From: Peptococcaceae bacterium BICA1-7
GTDB lineage: Bacteria; Bacillota; Desulfotomaculia; Desulfotomaculales; Desulfocucumaceae
Length of the DNA stretch: 64,000 nt
Direction of reading: 5' to 3'
NCBI GenBank assembly: GCA_000802095.1
Contig: JUEB01000011.1
Span: 62,001 to 126,000 of the forward strand
Shown: positions 1 through 8,710 of the stretch, piece by piece
Numbering within the stretch: position 1 is the first letter of the stretch
Layout of the letters: the number at the start of each line of letters is the position of its first letter
Notes under the pieces: model-generated
Told to the model about the DNA's origin: nothing
Database searches by the model: none
What the model saw: the letters and a program-made list of their open reading frames with translations, nothing else
Made by a program: the position numbers and the translations under genes

Positions 1-1446
1 ACGTTCCGCTCTTATTTTTTCGAGATGAACACTGGCGGGTTCATCGTTTGGGTCTTGGGGTATTAATTTACCCTCGAAAGCACGTTTTAGAATGGCTTGG
101 CGAAGCCGGGAGGAGCGTTGTATGCTTTTATCAATTAATTCTTCAATATTACTCACGAGTGATAACCTTTCTGTTATAATTTCCAAGATTTGTTTTTGTT
201 CATTTAAAGGACAAAATGGTATTGGCATTTCTCGGATATCTGTTCCCGAAATACCCGTCTGTCCAGCCGTTGTTCTTGCACGACTTACCATATGTTTACG
301 AGAGAAACCATTATTACTAGCAAATTCTACATAGGAAGAAATTGGATATCCCAAAAGGACTTTTATACGAATCAGCTTATCAGGATGAAGTGTTGGATGT
401 ATGCAATTACGCACCATTCCGCAAACCCCTAACAACTCAATGCTTCCGTTATATCGAGTAAATAAAAGGTCTCCGTCCTCAATAAAAAAACTCTTTATAT
501 CATCATTTGGATAATCATAATACCTAACCTCATTTAGATTAACGTACATAGGTCGAACGGCATTGATTCTAAGTATTCGATAACCAGGAGGTACTTGATT
601 TGGTTTCTTTGATAAACCATTATGCAGATAAAAAGCTATTTGGTCTATTGTTGCCCAACACCAATCTTCCGGCAATGTCGGTAGATTTGTTGTATCAGGC
701 TTAACTGGTTCCTTATATTTATCTCTCCAGCCCTTCGGAGGAGTCTGCCCTTTATCAGCAAACTTTTTTAGTTGTTCTTCTTCCCACTTTCTGCGACGCT
801 CAGTAAGAGTACGCTCCAATAATTTTGGAGCCGGTTCTCTCGGAGGATTCTTTGCACGCCACTCTTCCGTTAATTTACCCTCGACAGCGGCTTTTAATAT
901 AGATGCACGGTAACGTTTAAGATTGGCTTTCGCACGTTCCAAGGCATTAATGCCTGCATTTAGAAGAGAAAACAATTCCTCAATCTTAGAAACAATACGA
1001 TGTTGTTCTTGCATTGGAGCAATTGGAACGAAAGATTCTTTTAAAAACCTAAAATGTCTACTATACCCTTTATCAGGTAGTCTAATTGCATTAAGTGCCC
1101 AATAAACAAACTTTGAATTAAAGTGTGGTACAACAAGAACCTTCACTCCATCTGCACCTTGTATAAAATGGAAATCAACATATTTCAGACATTTTGTATG
1201 GTCCCCAAAAATTATAAAAGGTGGTGTCATTTGATGTAACAAACCATCATCATTTGAGTAACCAGAGATAAATTCTGCCCCCTGGTCAATAACTGGATAT
1301 AATCCTGTTCTCTCGTAATCCTTTTGTTGTAGTTTCCTTTTATTGTCGGTAACATTAATACAAACATCTACGAATTTACACCATGACCAGGAATTTGGTA
1401 AATTTTTAAACGACCAAGAACCTCTTTCAATAATTTTCTCCTTCAC
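1..1446 (-). CDS. hsdS: Type I restriction-modification specificity subunit HsdS (3' end outside window)
   Basis: The reading frame is open from a GTG at 1446 to the window edge (about 482 codons). The GTG overlaps the hsdR stop as GTGA, so the two genes are translationally coupled. The translation shows the layout of a two-domain HsdS: a first target-recognition domain, a conserved helical region (PIAPMQEQHRIVSKIEELF, then LKAAVEGKLTEEW), a second recognition domain, and a second conserved helix (CPLNEQKQILEIITERL, then LKRAFEGKLIPQ). HsdS chooses the DNA sequence that the complex methylates or cuts. The two helical repeats space the half-sites. HsdM is not in the window and would be expected left of position 1. 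The family assignment is clear; the recognition sequence cannot be read from the protein. Confidence 0.88.
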   Translation of the reverse strand, partial: MKEKIIERGSWSFKNLPNSWSWCKFVDVCINVTDNKRKLQQKDYERTGLYPVIDQGAEFISGYSNDDGLLHQMTPPFIIFGDHTKCLKYVDFHFIQGADGVKVLVVPHFNSKFVYWALNAIRLPDKGYSRHFRFLKESFVPIAPMQEQHRIVSKIEELFSLLNAGINALERAKANLKRYRASILKAAVEGKLTEEWRAKNPPREPAPKLLERTLTERRRKWEEEQLKKFADKGQTPPKGWRDKYKEPVKPDTTNLPTLPEDWCWATIDQIAFYLHNGLSKKPNQVPPGYRILRINAVRPMYVNLNEVRYYDYPNDDIKSFFIEDGDLLFTRYNGSIELLGVCGMVRNCIHPTLHPDKLIRIKVLLGYPISSYVEFASNNGFSRKHMVSRARTTAGQTGISGTDIREMPIPFCPLNEQKQILEIITERLSLVSNIEELIDKSIQRSSRLRQAILKRAFEGKLIPQDPNDEPASVHLEKIRAER

Positions 1447-4211
1447 GCTACTAACCTCTCATTAAGCTCGTAAATAATTGTCATCAATTTTTCTCCAAAC
1501 ACCTGATACACCTTTCCTAGACCACCCATCTGATTAAACGGAACTTCTTCAAAATCATCCTGGTCAATACTAAGACTATTTGCAATATGGTCTTTAATAG
1601 CATCGAGCCACTTACGCTGTTCAGGTGTAAAAACGTTACCCAACATCTCTTGCTCTGTCAACCACTGCTGATACTGCCCCTCAATGGTCATCGCAACCGG
1701 AACCAATGGTTGTACAGGGTCAATAGCATGACGAACAATGGCAATAAGGTCCACCAGTGACTTACCGCCCCTGCCTTTAACCTTGTCAGGCTCTATTGCC
1801 TCATATAGTCTCCAAAGATGCTGTTCAGGTTGTCTTATAGAAAGGTTCCGCTCAATTGCATTAGCCAGTTCCTTCACGTGTCGGTAACGAAGTCCTGCCC
1901 TGTATGGTCGGCTGTATAAAATCTTAATAGCCTCAATCTCGTCTTTGTTTTCTTCAATAAATTTACGAAAATCAGCCAATACAGAATGTGCCTTTTCCTT
2001 GGCGGCGGCGTCAAATCCTGCAGAAACCAATTCGTCCTGGTTTATTTCATCAATGACCTGTTCCAGAGATGACTTAATTTTAATAATTAAGTCTCGCAGT
2101 TTCGGATTATGAAATGGATTTATAGCCTCTGCCATACTTTCCTGTTCTATTTCATTTAGCTGTTCCTCTGTAGGCTCCTGCCCTACAGGGATCTGATATT
2201 TTTCGATTGCTTTTTGGGTATTATTGTCCGGGTCAAGACTAATCAATAGGTCAGCCGTAAGCCTCGTTAAGTCTTTGCCACCAGCTACTTCTGCGATCTC
2301 TATAGCCTGTTGTGCATTAATCTCCTGTGCCAGACGAGCAAGGCGTGAAGCAAGCGTTGAAACAATATCGGGATGCACCATACCCTGTGCTACTGATTGC
2401 AATATCTTCTCCAAAGGTACAGACGGCTTACGGTCAAGCGGTTTGGAAAATGTCTTGTCGTTCTCGCATACCCCAACGGCATCGACGATAACAAAATGGG
2501 TTTTATACTTGGTATCCGGTGTAACAGCCATAAGGTCATCAGAGCCGATAACACGGCTACCACGACCTTTCATCTGCTCAAAATACGAGGCCGATTTGAT
2601 GTTCCTCATAAAGAGCAGACACTCAAGTGGTTTAACATCCGTACCTGTAGCAATCATATCCACAGTAACGGCTATACGTGGGTTATAGCTATTACGAAAC
2701 TCATTCAACAAGTCTTCCGGCTTTTTACCTGTAGTCTTCGAAGTAATCTTCTGACAAAAGTCATTGCCCTTGCCGAACTCCTCACGAAATATTTTAACGA
2801 TATCTTCAGCGTGAAGGTCTATCTTGGCAAAAACAAGTGTCTTTGGAACTTCAGTACGTCCTGGGAAGATATCGGTAAAAAGCTTCTCTTTGAATGTACG
2901 GGCAACTAACCGTATTTGGGACACATTAACTACATCACGATCTAGCTGGTTCGCCGTATATGTAAGGTCATCATCCAATTCAGAAAGTCTTTTCCTGTGT
3001 GTCCTGCGGTCACGATGCGGAACATAACGACCAGGCTCACGGACAAGCATCGCCCCTTTTCCGGTAATCTCTGTCTGTATACGGTAAACTTCATAGCCAA
3101 CATTAACCCCATCGGCTACAGCTTTTTCGTGCGAATAAGTCTGTACAACGTTTCCATTAAAAAACCCAATTGTTTGAGCGGTAGGAGTTGCTGTCAAGCC
3201 AATGAGAAAAGCATCAAAGTACTCAAGCACTTGCCGCCAGATATTATAAATTGAGCGGTGGCATTCATCTATCACGATGAAGTCAAATGCTTCTATTGGG
3301 ATCTTGGTATTATAGACAACTGGCAACGGCTCACTAACCAGTGGCGATTCCGATTCAAACATAGATTGGTCTTCATTTTCTTCGTTGTATTCTTCTTCAC
3401 CCTTCAAAATAGAATAAAGCCGCTGAATCGTGGTTATAACAACCTTACTGGCAGGGTCGATTGTATTCTTTTGGAGATGCTGGACATTAAATTCTTCGGT
3501 AAATTTGTAATTTGTGTACGGGCTAATGTACTGCTGAAACTCGTTTAGTGTCTGCTTACCGAGGTTGTTGCGGTCTACCAGGAACAGTACCCGCTTGGCC
3601 CTGGCAAATTTAATTACTCGATAACAGAATGAACACGCAGTATATGTTTTTCCACTTCCCGTAGCCATCTGAATAAGAGCACGGGGTCGGTTTTCAGCCA
3701 ATGACACTTCTAACTTTTCAATAGTATTGGCCTGAACAGACCACAAACGGGAGTCATTCAAAGGAGGCATATTTCTTAAATCTCCCCGTAGCTGGCTGTC
3801 CAATTTTACTAGGCGAAGCAATTCTTCCGGTCTGTGGAAACTAAATACTTCCTGACTTCTGGGGTCAGGGTCAAGACTATTAGTAAACTGTGTTATAACC
3901 CCAGTTGACTCATAAGCAAATGGTATCGGCAGGCGGTAGTGAGGTATTCCATCGGGCAAACCATTAACATACTTTGCAGATTGCGTCTCCACGCCAGTTA
4001 GTGTATGACCTTCAGGCTTCGCCTCAACAACACCAATCACCTTACCTCCTACGTACAGCAGGTAATCAGCGAAACCAGTTTTCAAATGAAATTCCCGTAT
4101 TGCTACACCCGATCCCGCCGTTATATTCATACCTGAATAATCCTGCAAAATCCAACCGCACTGCTCAAGCTGACGGTCTATGTTTCTTCTGGCTTTTTGC
4201 TCAGGTGTCAT
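1443..4211 (-). CDS. hsdR: Type I restriction endonuclease subunit HsdR
   Basis: This is the motor and nuclease subunit of a type I restriction enzyme. Counting from the longest frame (ATG at 4259), the nuclease core is visible as Asp65 and EAK at 79-81. It is followed by a Walker A segment (MATGSGKT), a DECH box (VIDECHRS), GLTATP (motif III) and QMKGRGSR (motif VI), and then a long C-terminal helical domain. I prefer the ATG at 4211: GGAGG lies 8 bases ahead and the protein then begins MTPEQKARRN, as in relatives. The stop overlaps the hsdS start. The block is AT-rich relative to the genes beyond 7.1 kb, which fits transfer with the neighbouring recombinases. Confidence 0.93.
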   Translation of the reverse strand: MTPEQKARRNIDRQLEQCGWILQDYSGMNITAGSGVAIREFHLKTGFADYLLYVGGKVIGVVEAKPEGHTLTGVETQSAKYVNGLPDGIPHYRLPIPFAYESTGVITQFTNSLDPDPRSQEVFSFHRPEELLRLVKLDSQLRGDLRNMPPLNDSRLWSVQANTIEKLEVSLAENRPRALIQMATGSGKTYTACSFCYRVIKFARAKRVLFLVDRNNLGKQTLNEFQQYISPYTNYKFTEEFNVQHLQKNTIDPASKVVITTIQRLYSILKGEEEYNEENEDQSMFESESPLVSEPLPVVYNTKIPIEAFDFIVIDECHRSIYNIWRQVLEYFDAFLIGLTATPTAQTIGFFNGNVVQTYSHEKAVADGVNVGYEVYRIQTEITGKGAMLVREPGRYVPHRDRRTHRKRLSELDDDLTYTANQLDRDVVNVSQIRLVARTFKEKLFTDIFPGRTEVPKTLVFAKIDLHAEDIVKIFREEFGKGNDFCQKITSKTTGKKPEDLLNEFRNSYNPRIAVTVDMIATGTDVKPLECLLFMRNIKSASYFEQMKGRGSRVIGSDDLMAVTPDTKYKTHFVIVDAVGVCENDKTFSKPLDRKPSVPLEKILQSVAQGMVHPDIVSTLASRLARLAQEINAQQAIEIAEVAGGKDLTRLTADLLISLDPDNNTQKAIEKYQIPVGQEPTEEQLNEIEQESMAEAINPFHNPKLRDLIIKIKSSLEQVIDEINQDELVSAGFDAAAKEKAHSVLADFRKFIEENKDEIEAIKILYSRPYRAGLRYRHVKELANAIERNLSIRQPEQHLWRLYEAIEPDKVKGRGGKSLVDLIAIVRHAIDPVQPLVPVAMTIEGQYQQWLTEQEMLGNVFTPEQRKWLDAIKDHIANSLSIDQDDFEEVPFNQMGGLGKVYQVFGEKLMTIIYELNERLVA

Positions 4212-4592
4212 CTTTGGTAACCTCCGACCATAATTAACTAGCCATCCAGATGTTGCCAATTATTTTGTCGGGTGATGTGATATATAAATAATTCCATATT
4301 TATATTAGTATTTCCTGCCATTCATATTCTTTAACACTATCCAAATGAAGATGGCGATGAAAAATCCCTAATGCTCCACCCATAATCTTTCGTTCTTAAG
4401 GAATAACACATACTTTCGAAAAAAATTATATGTAAATTTTACCAATTATTAAAAACTATAATTACTTTTAAATATCACAAAACATGAACACTATCAATAG
4501 CTAGAGCAATTTTACATATTCACTAATGATATATTATAGTTTATATGATATTTACTGCGACTCATTACCATTAAACCCAGCCCTATATTCAC
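4212..4592. other. AT-rich gene-free spacer
   Basis: Upstream of hsdR there is an AT-rich stretch with no plausible coding frame on either strand. It probably carries the hsdR promoter, but I see no clear -35/-10 pair on the minus strand. Confidence 0.4.
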
Positions 4593-4621
4593 TTGACATG
4601 AGCTTTCTCTTTTTATATAAT
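4593..4621 (+). promoter_or_regulatory. Consensus sigma-A promoter of the small ORF/integrase unit
   Basis: TTGACA (4593-4598) and TATAAT (4616-4621) are both perfect hexamers separated by exactly 17 bases. This faces the 34-codon ORF at 4685 and the recombinase at 4918. A fully consensus promoter is unusual in front of an integrase, which is normally weakly expressed. Confidence 0.75.
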
Positions 4622-4684
4622 TTCATTGCTCACACCAAACAATAAACGTGTAGCATCAACCATATCATAAAGGAGGAATAAACA

Positions 4685-4789
4685 ATGATTTCTGGGAAGT
4701 ATAAATTAAACCCCAAAAAGTTCAGGAGCAAAGCTGTCGATCAATACATAGAAAGTCGCAGAGCACTTTTGAATGGCTCAAACAAATAA
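4685..4789 (+). CDS. 34-residue basic peptide upstream of integrase
   Basis: A short frame begins at an ATG preceded by AAAGGAGGAATAAACA, a strong ribosome-binding site 9 bases upstream, and lies 64 bases behind a consensus promoter. The peptide (start MISGKYKLNPKKFRSK) is Lys/Arg-rich and ends at a TAA. Its translation-initiation region closely resembles that of the integrase 230 bases downstream (AGGAGGAATARACRATG), and both proteins contain an LNPK segment near the start. It could be a leader peptide, a directionality factor, or the decayed 5' end of a second integrase copy. I do not recognise a family. Confidence 0.45.
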   Translation: MISGKYKLNPKKFRSKAVDQYIESRRALLNGSNK

Positions 4790-4917
4790 GACCGCTTTAA
4801 GATTAAAGACAATCCACAATAAAACCATGAATATCTTTGATTTATGGTTGCTAAAGAGTGATAGCCTACGCATAAAAGAGGTGTAGTTTAAGTTACTAAA
4901 ATTAGGAGGAATAGACG

Positions 4918-5844
4918 ATGAATTTCGATGAAGCAATTACAGCATTTTTGGACGAGTACAGGCTAAACCCCAAAGTAGGCAGTGAAAGAACTCGAGCTTT
5001 TCATAAGGAAAACTTTAAAGCACTTTATAAATACTTTGAGCAATATGAACCCGAAATGCTTCACAATGTAAGAATGATTACTGACAAAACCATAAGAAAA
5101 TATCTCGAATTTATGGTTGTAGAAAAAGGATACTCTAAACACACTATATCTGGACGCATTAAATCAATGAGAGTGTTTTTCTCAACCATGTCAAAGGCAG
5201 GCTACTTACCTGATACATGTCGCAATGTGTACTACTCATGTGAACCTAATTCGTATATTGTGCCCTTTTCAATTAGCCAGGTTGAGGCTTTATTCAATGC
5301 ACTTAATCCTAAGAAAAAAATTGACCTGAGATTAGGGGCAGTAATAAGGTTGTTGTTGGATACGGGCATAAGGATCAGTGAGTTAAATAGTCTTAATGTA
5401 GGAGATGTTGACTTCAAGGGCAAGACACTCCTTGTTAGAAGGGGTAAGGGGTCAAAAACAAGAATGGTGTGCTACGGAATTGAGACAAGAAAATACCTGC
5501 TAAAGTATCTTGATGCATTTGATATTAACCACCTCCACCTTAACGAACCATTGTTCCAAACAGACGATGGCGAAAGGTGGAAAATAAGGTCAATACAGGA
5601 TGCAATGACTAACCTGGGCAAGAAAGCTGGATTAGCTAATGTTAGGTGTAGTCCACACACATGTAGACACTACTTTGCCATCCAATTCCTGTTAAACGGA
5701 GGAGATTCATTTTCGTTACAGGCTATGCTTGGTCACAAGACGCTGGAGACAGTCAAGGTATATGTATCCATTGTCAGAGAAAAATTAAAGCATACATATA
5801 TTAGCTGTATCGATATGAGAAAACCAAATAGTCCCTTACTTTAG
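4918..5844 (+). CDS. Tyrosine recombinase (XerC/D-like integrase), copy 1
   Basis: This is a site-specific recombinase of 308 residues, a normal length for a XerC/D-type integrase. The N-terminal SAM-like core-binding domain (about 1-100) precedes the catalytic domain. The expected residues are present: Arg152 (TGIRISEL), a Lys in RGKGSK (177-180), His247 and Arg250 (HTCR), His273 (LGHKTLE) and the nucleophile Tyr282 (KVYVSI). The ATG at 4918 follows AGGAGGAATAGACG. It converges on a second recombinase across a shared hairpin terminator. The intact catalytic set implies an active enzyme. Whether it serves this element, an inversion switch or a neighbouring phage is unknown. Confidence 0.9.
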   Translation: MNFDEAITAFLDEYRLNPKVGSERTRAFHKENFKALYKYFEQYEPEMLHNVRMITDKTIRKYLEFMVVEKGYSKHTISGRIKSMRVFFSTMSKAGYLPDTCRNVYYSCEPNSYIVPFSISQVEALFNALNPKKKIDLRLGAVIRLLLDTGIRISELNSLNVGDVDFKGKTLLVRRGKGSKTRMVCYGIETRKYLLKYLDAFDINHLHLNEPLFQTDDGERWKIRSIQDAMTNLGKKAGLANVRCSPHTCRHYFAIQFLLNGGDSFSLQAMLGHKTLETVKVYVSIVREKLKHTYISCIDMRKPNSPLL

Positions 5845-5848
5845 TCAT

Positions 5849-5887
5849 AAAAAATAGGCGGGTAAACATTTACCCGCCTATTTTTTA
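5849..5887. terminator. Bidirectional hairpin terminator between convergent recombinases
   Basis: An inverted repeat (AATAGGCGGGTAAA / TTTACCCGCCTATT) with a tiny loop is flanked by an A-run on the left and a T-run on the right, so it can stop transcription from both sides. Confidence 0.85.
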
Positions 5888-5889
5888 TT

Positions 5890-6834
5890 CTACAAATTTT
5901 TTAAGGGACTAGCTTTTTCATGCTGTGTTATAAGTTCTGAAGAAAACATGTCAACATAACGATGCACCATAGCCCAATCGCTGTAACCAAGTATTTTTTT
6001 TAAAGTAAACGGGTCTCCTCCGTTTATAACGTACAATTTAGCAAAGGTATGCCTCCATACGTGTGGGGAAGATTGTTTTGTTAAGTTGGCTTTCTTTGAA
6101 ATTATTTCAATCCTCTCTTGAACAGTTCTTCTCGATAGGGGTTTATTATCAAGAGTAACAAACAGCTCCTCAACATCTATCCCCCCTCTTTCAGCAATAT
6201 AGTCTTTTAAGGTTTTTTTCAACTCGTTACTAAGCGGAATAAGGCGTTCTTTTTGCCCTTTCCCATCTGCTTTTAAAAGATTATCCTTCCAATAAATATC
6301 ACAAATTTTTAGTAATACAGTTTCTCTCAAACGCAACCCAGTATCGAGAAGTGTTTTCATGATTGTCAAATCCCTTTGCCCAGTATATGTCTTTTTGTTA
6401 CATACCTTAAACATTTTATTAATATCGTTTTCGTCTAAAGTAGGTATAATTTTTTTCTTTTCTGTCATTTTAACAATGTTTTTTGCAATATCATGCTTTA
6501 AGTATCCACTATTTACCATATAACACCAAAAAGACTTATATGTTTTTAGTCTGTTATTAATTGTAGATGGGATATTGCCTTTTTGCTCTAATGAGTATAA
6601 AATAAAGTTATCTTTTAAATGTTTGGAGGTAATGTTATATAGATCTAAAGGTACGTTTTGTTCTATAAAAAACTTTTTTAATGTATTAAAATTCTCCACG
6701 TGCCATTGTATTGTTCTGTGTGTTCGGTTTTTAATTTTTTGTTCTTTTAAATAAATTTCAATGGCCTCATCAAAACTAATCCTTGGTAATAAGCCTGGTT
6801 TTGTCTCCGTAACGATGTTTTTTCTCCTTGCCAA
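5890..6834 (-). CDS. Tyrosine recombinase/phage-type integrase, copy 2
   Basis: A 314-residue recombinase with a Lys-rich N-terminus, a SAM-like core-binding domain (about 20-115) and a catalytic domain. Arg168 (TGLRLRE), the GKGQKER loop (191-197), His258 and Arg261 (HVWR), and Tyr293 (HRYVDM) are present. The position usually filled by His or Trp is Tyr284 (LGYSDW), which is unusual. The gene starts 148 bases past the 3' end of tRNA-Leu and reads away from it, the standard place for an integrase that uses a tRNA 3' end as its attachment site. It differs clearly in sequence from copy 1 (4918-5844). Confidence 0.88.
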   Translation of the reverse strand: MARRKNIVTETKPGLLPRISFDEAIEIYLKEQKIKNRTHRTIQWHVENFNTLKKFFIEQNVPLDLYNITSKHLKDNFILYSLEQKGNIPSTINNRLKTYKSFWCYMVNSGYLKHDIAKNIVKMTEKKKIIPTLDENDINKMFKVCNKKTYTGQRDLTIMKTLLDTGLRLRETVLLKICDIYWKDNLLKADGKGQKERLIPLSNELKKTLKDYIAERGGIDVEELFVTLDNKPLSRRTVQERIEIISKKANLTKQSSPHVWRHTFAKLYVINGGDPFTLKKILGYSDWAMVHRYVDMFSSELITQHEKASPLKNL

Positions 6835-6848
6835 ATGTATGCAATCCT

Positions 6849-6911
6849 CATACTAGTTGTATGCGAAAGCACTGCAATACCGCATTACGACCGGACAAAT
6901 ATGCTAGCATA
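6849..6911. repeat. Short palindromes between tRNA-Leu and integrase
   Basis: CATAC-N5-GTATG (6849-6863) and the perfect 12-bp palindrome TATGCTAGCATA (6900-6911) share a GTATGC/GCATAC core within 65 bases. The location, in the integrase promoter next to the presumed att site, suits integrase arm sites or an autorepressor operator. This is positional inference only. Confidence 0.4.
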
Positions 6912-6981
6912 CGACTTAACCCAAAAATACACAAAAAAAATTTCAGCCTTTCGACTGAAATCCTTGAAAATAAAGCATTTT

Positions 6982-7064
6982 TGGTGTCGGAGGCGGGACT
7001 TGAACCCGCACCCTCACGGATACGCCCCTCAAACGTACGCGTCTGCCTATTCCGCCACTCCGAC
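6982..7064 (-). tRNA. tRNA-Leu (GAG)
   Basis: A complete class II tRNA reads right to left. The acceptor stem GTCGGAG pairs with CTCCGAC, the T-arm is GCGGG-TTCAAGT-CCCGC, there is a long variable arm, the anticodon loop is TTGAGGG (anticodon GAG), and the 3' CCA is encoded. Its 3' end borders the integrase-bearing AT-rich block, so it is the likely integration target. Confidence 0.93.
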
Positions 7065-7156
7065 GTGTCCGCATATCAGCGAAGTTTATGATATCATAGT
7101 TTCCCGATGACCGTCAAGGGTGTTTGAGAAGGAAATGATTGCCCGTACTGAAATTA

Positions 7157-8098
7157 TTAGGCGCTCAATCCTTTATGCCGCCAGTATGCCTCAAAAAGGC
7201 GGCAGATGTCTTCTATATCTTCGCTGTCCCTGATGGCCTTTAGCCAGCGCTGGGGGATGGCTTCAAAGCCGTAGTAGGTTCCGGCCAGGCCGCCGGTGAT
7301 GCAGCCTGCGGTGTCGGTGTCTTCACCCCGGCTAACTACGTCCACAAGGGTGTCCTCGAAATTTTGGTTATTTAGGAAGGCCTGTACCGAGGCTGCCAGG
7401 GTGTCCAGTGAATTTCCCCGGGGCGCTACCGGTCTGGCCCCCTTCTGCACGCTTCTGATGATGTGCCAGAAGAACTTTGAGGGGAGTATGCTCATCTCAC
7501 TGCAGTACCCATCGGTGAGCTCCAGGGCGCGGCTGACCATCTGCCGCTTGTCTCCGCCATTACCGGCCAACCTGACCAACAGGTTGTAGAAGATACAGCA
7601 GGTGGCGCTGTCGTAGCTGTAGTGCGTCATAAGGCAAATCTCAGCCGCCCATTTGGCGATTTTCTGCATGTCCTGCCAGTACCCCAGGGATACCGGCAGG
7701 GTACGCATAAGTCCGCCGTTGCTGTCCATCTTATTTAGGGTCTGGGCTGTCTTACGGGAGGCCTCCCTCCAGTTGCCTGTTTTCATATAGTTGCCGATAG
7801 ACTCCCTGGTGGTTGTGCCAATATCCCTGGGGCCTGACTGGTACCAGCGCAGGAAGTTGTGGCCGATCTCCTCCAGGGGGTAGGCCGGGTTGGCAAGTAT
7901 GCCCCTGGCTACGTCCAACGTCATCCTGGTGTCATCTGTCCACTCTCCAGGCTCCAGGCCCTGACGGCCTCCCCCGGTTATTTCTTTAAAAACACCATAT
8001 TTACCTTTTATTTCCTCTGCAGTCATGGACTCCACCGGCCCGCCCAGGGCATCTCCCACAACCACTCCGAAAAAGGCTCCCCGCAAAATTCTGTTCAC
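7157..8098 (-). CDS. ADP-ribosylglycohydrolase family protein
   Basis: A DraG-type hydrolase that removes ADP-ribose from modified proteins or small molecules using two Mg/Mn ions. The metal-binding signatures are present: GDALGGPVE near the start, WTDDTRMTL (about 55-65), and GEDTDTAGCITGG near residue 265. The ORF opens at GTG 8107, but GGGAG lies 8 bases before a second GTG at 8098, giving the N-terminus MNRILRGAFFG that I prefer. No ADP-ribosyltransferase or nitrogenase gene is nearby, so the substrate is unknown. It lies downstream of the coaE/transglycosylase pair on the same strand, 25 bases from the latter. Confidence 0.88.
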   Translation of the reverse strand: MNRILRGAFFGVVVGDALGGPVESMTAEEIKGKYGVFKEITGGGRQGLEPGEWTDDTRMTLDVARGILANPAYPLEEIGHNFLRWYQSGPRDIGTTTRESIGNYMKTGNWREASRKTAQTLNKMDSNGGLMRTLPVSLGYWQDMQKIAKWAAEICLMTHYSYDSATCCIFYNLLVRLAGNGGDKRQMVSRALELTDGYCSEMSILPSKFFWHIIRSVQKGARPVAPRGNSLDTLAASVQAFLNNQNFEDTLVDVVSRGEDTDTAGCITGGLAGTYYGFEAIPQRWLKAIRDSEDIEDICRLFEAYWRHKGLSA

Positions 8099-8122
8099 TC
8101 TATACACTCCCTTAGAAAAAGG

Positions 8123-8710
8123 TTATTTGTCTGTGATGGGCTGGTCCCTGTACAAGTAGCTGTACACCTGCTGGTAGAAAAGTACTTTACGTATAAACTG
8201 TCGGGTCTCGGGGTAAGGAATGCGGTCCACTCTGCTCTTTTCGCCATTCCACTGCCCCTGTTCAACCCATTTTTTAACATTCCCGGTTCCCGCGTTATAC
8301 GCCCCCAGCATCATTACAGTGTTGCCCTTATAGTTTTCAAGTAGGTGACCAACGTAGTAGGCGCCTATTTGTATATTTTTTTCCGGGATGAAAAGAAGAT
8401 CATGGCTGTAGTTATTTACACCCTTCTGCCCGGCCACCCACCTTCCGGTTTCGGGCATGACCTGCATAAGCCCCCGGGCTCCCTTTATGGAAACAGCCCC
8501 CGGGTTGAAATTGCTCTCGGTCTTGACCATGGCGGCCAGCAAATAGGGGTCTAAACCGGTCCCGGCAGCCTGACTAAAAATAATCTGGCGGTAGGGGACG
8601 GGAAATACCATACGGCCTATGTTATCAGCATTAAGAAAAAGGAGGATCAGCAGGGCTACTATAAGGAGCCTTGTCACTTTAAATTTTCTGCGCTTATGGT
8701 TTATGATCAA
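8123..8710 (-). CDS. Membrane-anchored lytic transglycosylase (SLT domain)
   Basis: A peptidoglycan lytic transglycosylase of about 195 residues. A hydrophobic N-terminal segment (TRLLIVALLILLFL) acts as signal or anchor. The SLT fold follows, with catalytic Glu in VKTESNFNPGA and the motifs GARGLMQVMPET and MLGAYNAGTGNV. The frame opens at a TTG at 8710 overlapping the end of coaE by 17 bases. No good ribosome-binding site precedes it, so translation may depend on coupling to coaE, or may begin at a GTG 11 codons in. It cleaves the MurNAc-GlcNAc bond from outside the membrane. Confidence 0.88.
   Translation of the reverse strand: MIINHKRRKFKVTRLLIVALLILLFLNADNIGRMVFPVPYRQIIFSQAAGTGLDPYLLAAMVKTESNFNPGAVSIKGARGLMQVMPETGRWVAGQKGVNNYSHDLLFIPEKNIQIGAYYVGHLLENYKGNTVMMLGAYNAGTGNVKKWVEQGQWNGEKSRVDRIPYPETRQFIRKVLFYQQVYSYLYRDQPITDK

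Larger units (their letters stand above)
1..6981. mobile_element. Putative tRNA-Leu-inserted integrative element (right end only)
   Basis: Two recombinases, a type I restriction system and lower GC content end abruptly at the 3' end of tRNA-Leu(GAG). The recombinase nearest the tRNA is oriented as in tRNA-targeting islands. The second att copy was not found inside the window, so the left boundary must be outside it. Inference from architecture. Confidence 0.55.

Noticed and set aside
2224-3548. Several plus-strand ORFs within hsdR (up to 170 codons)
   Set aside because: They are antisense shadows of a well-conserved helicase/nuclease gene and encode no recognisable motif.
1-6900. A second copy of the tRNA-Leu 3' end as left att site
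   Set aside because: I searched by eye for the acceptor/T-arm sequence and found none in the window, so no left boundary is claimed.
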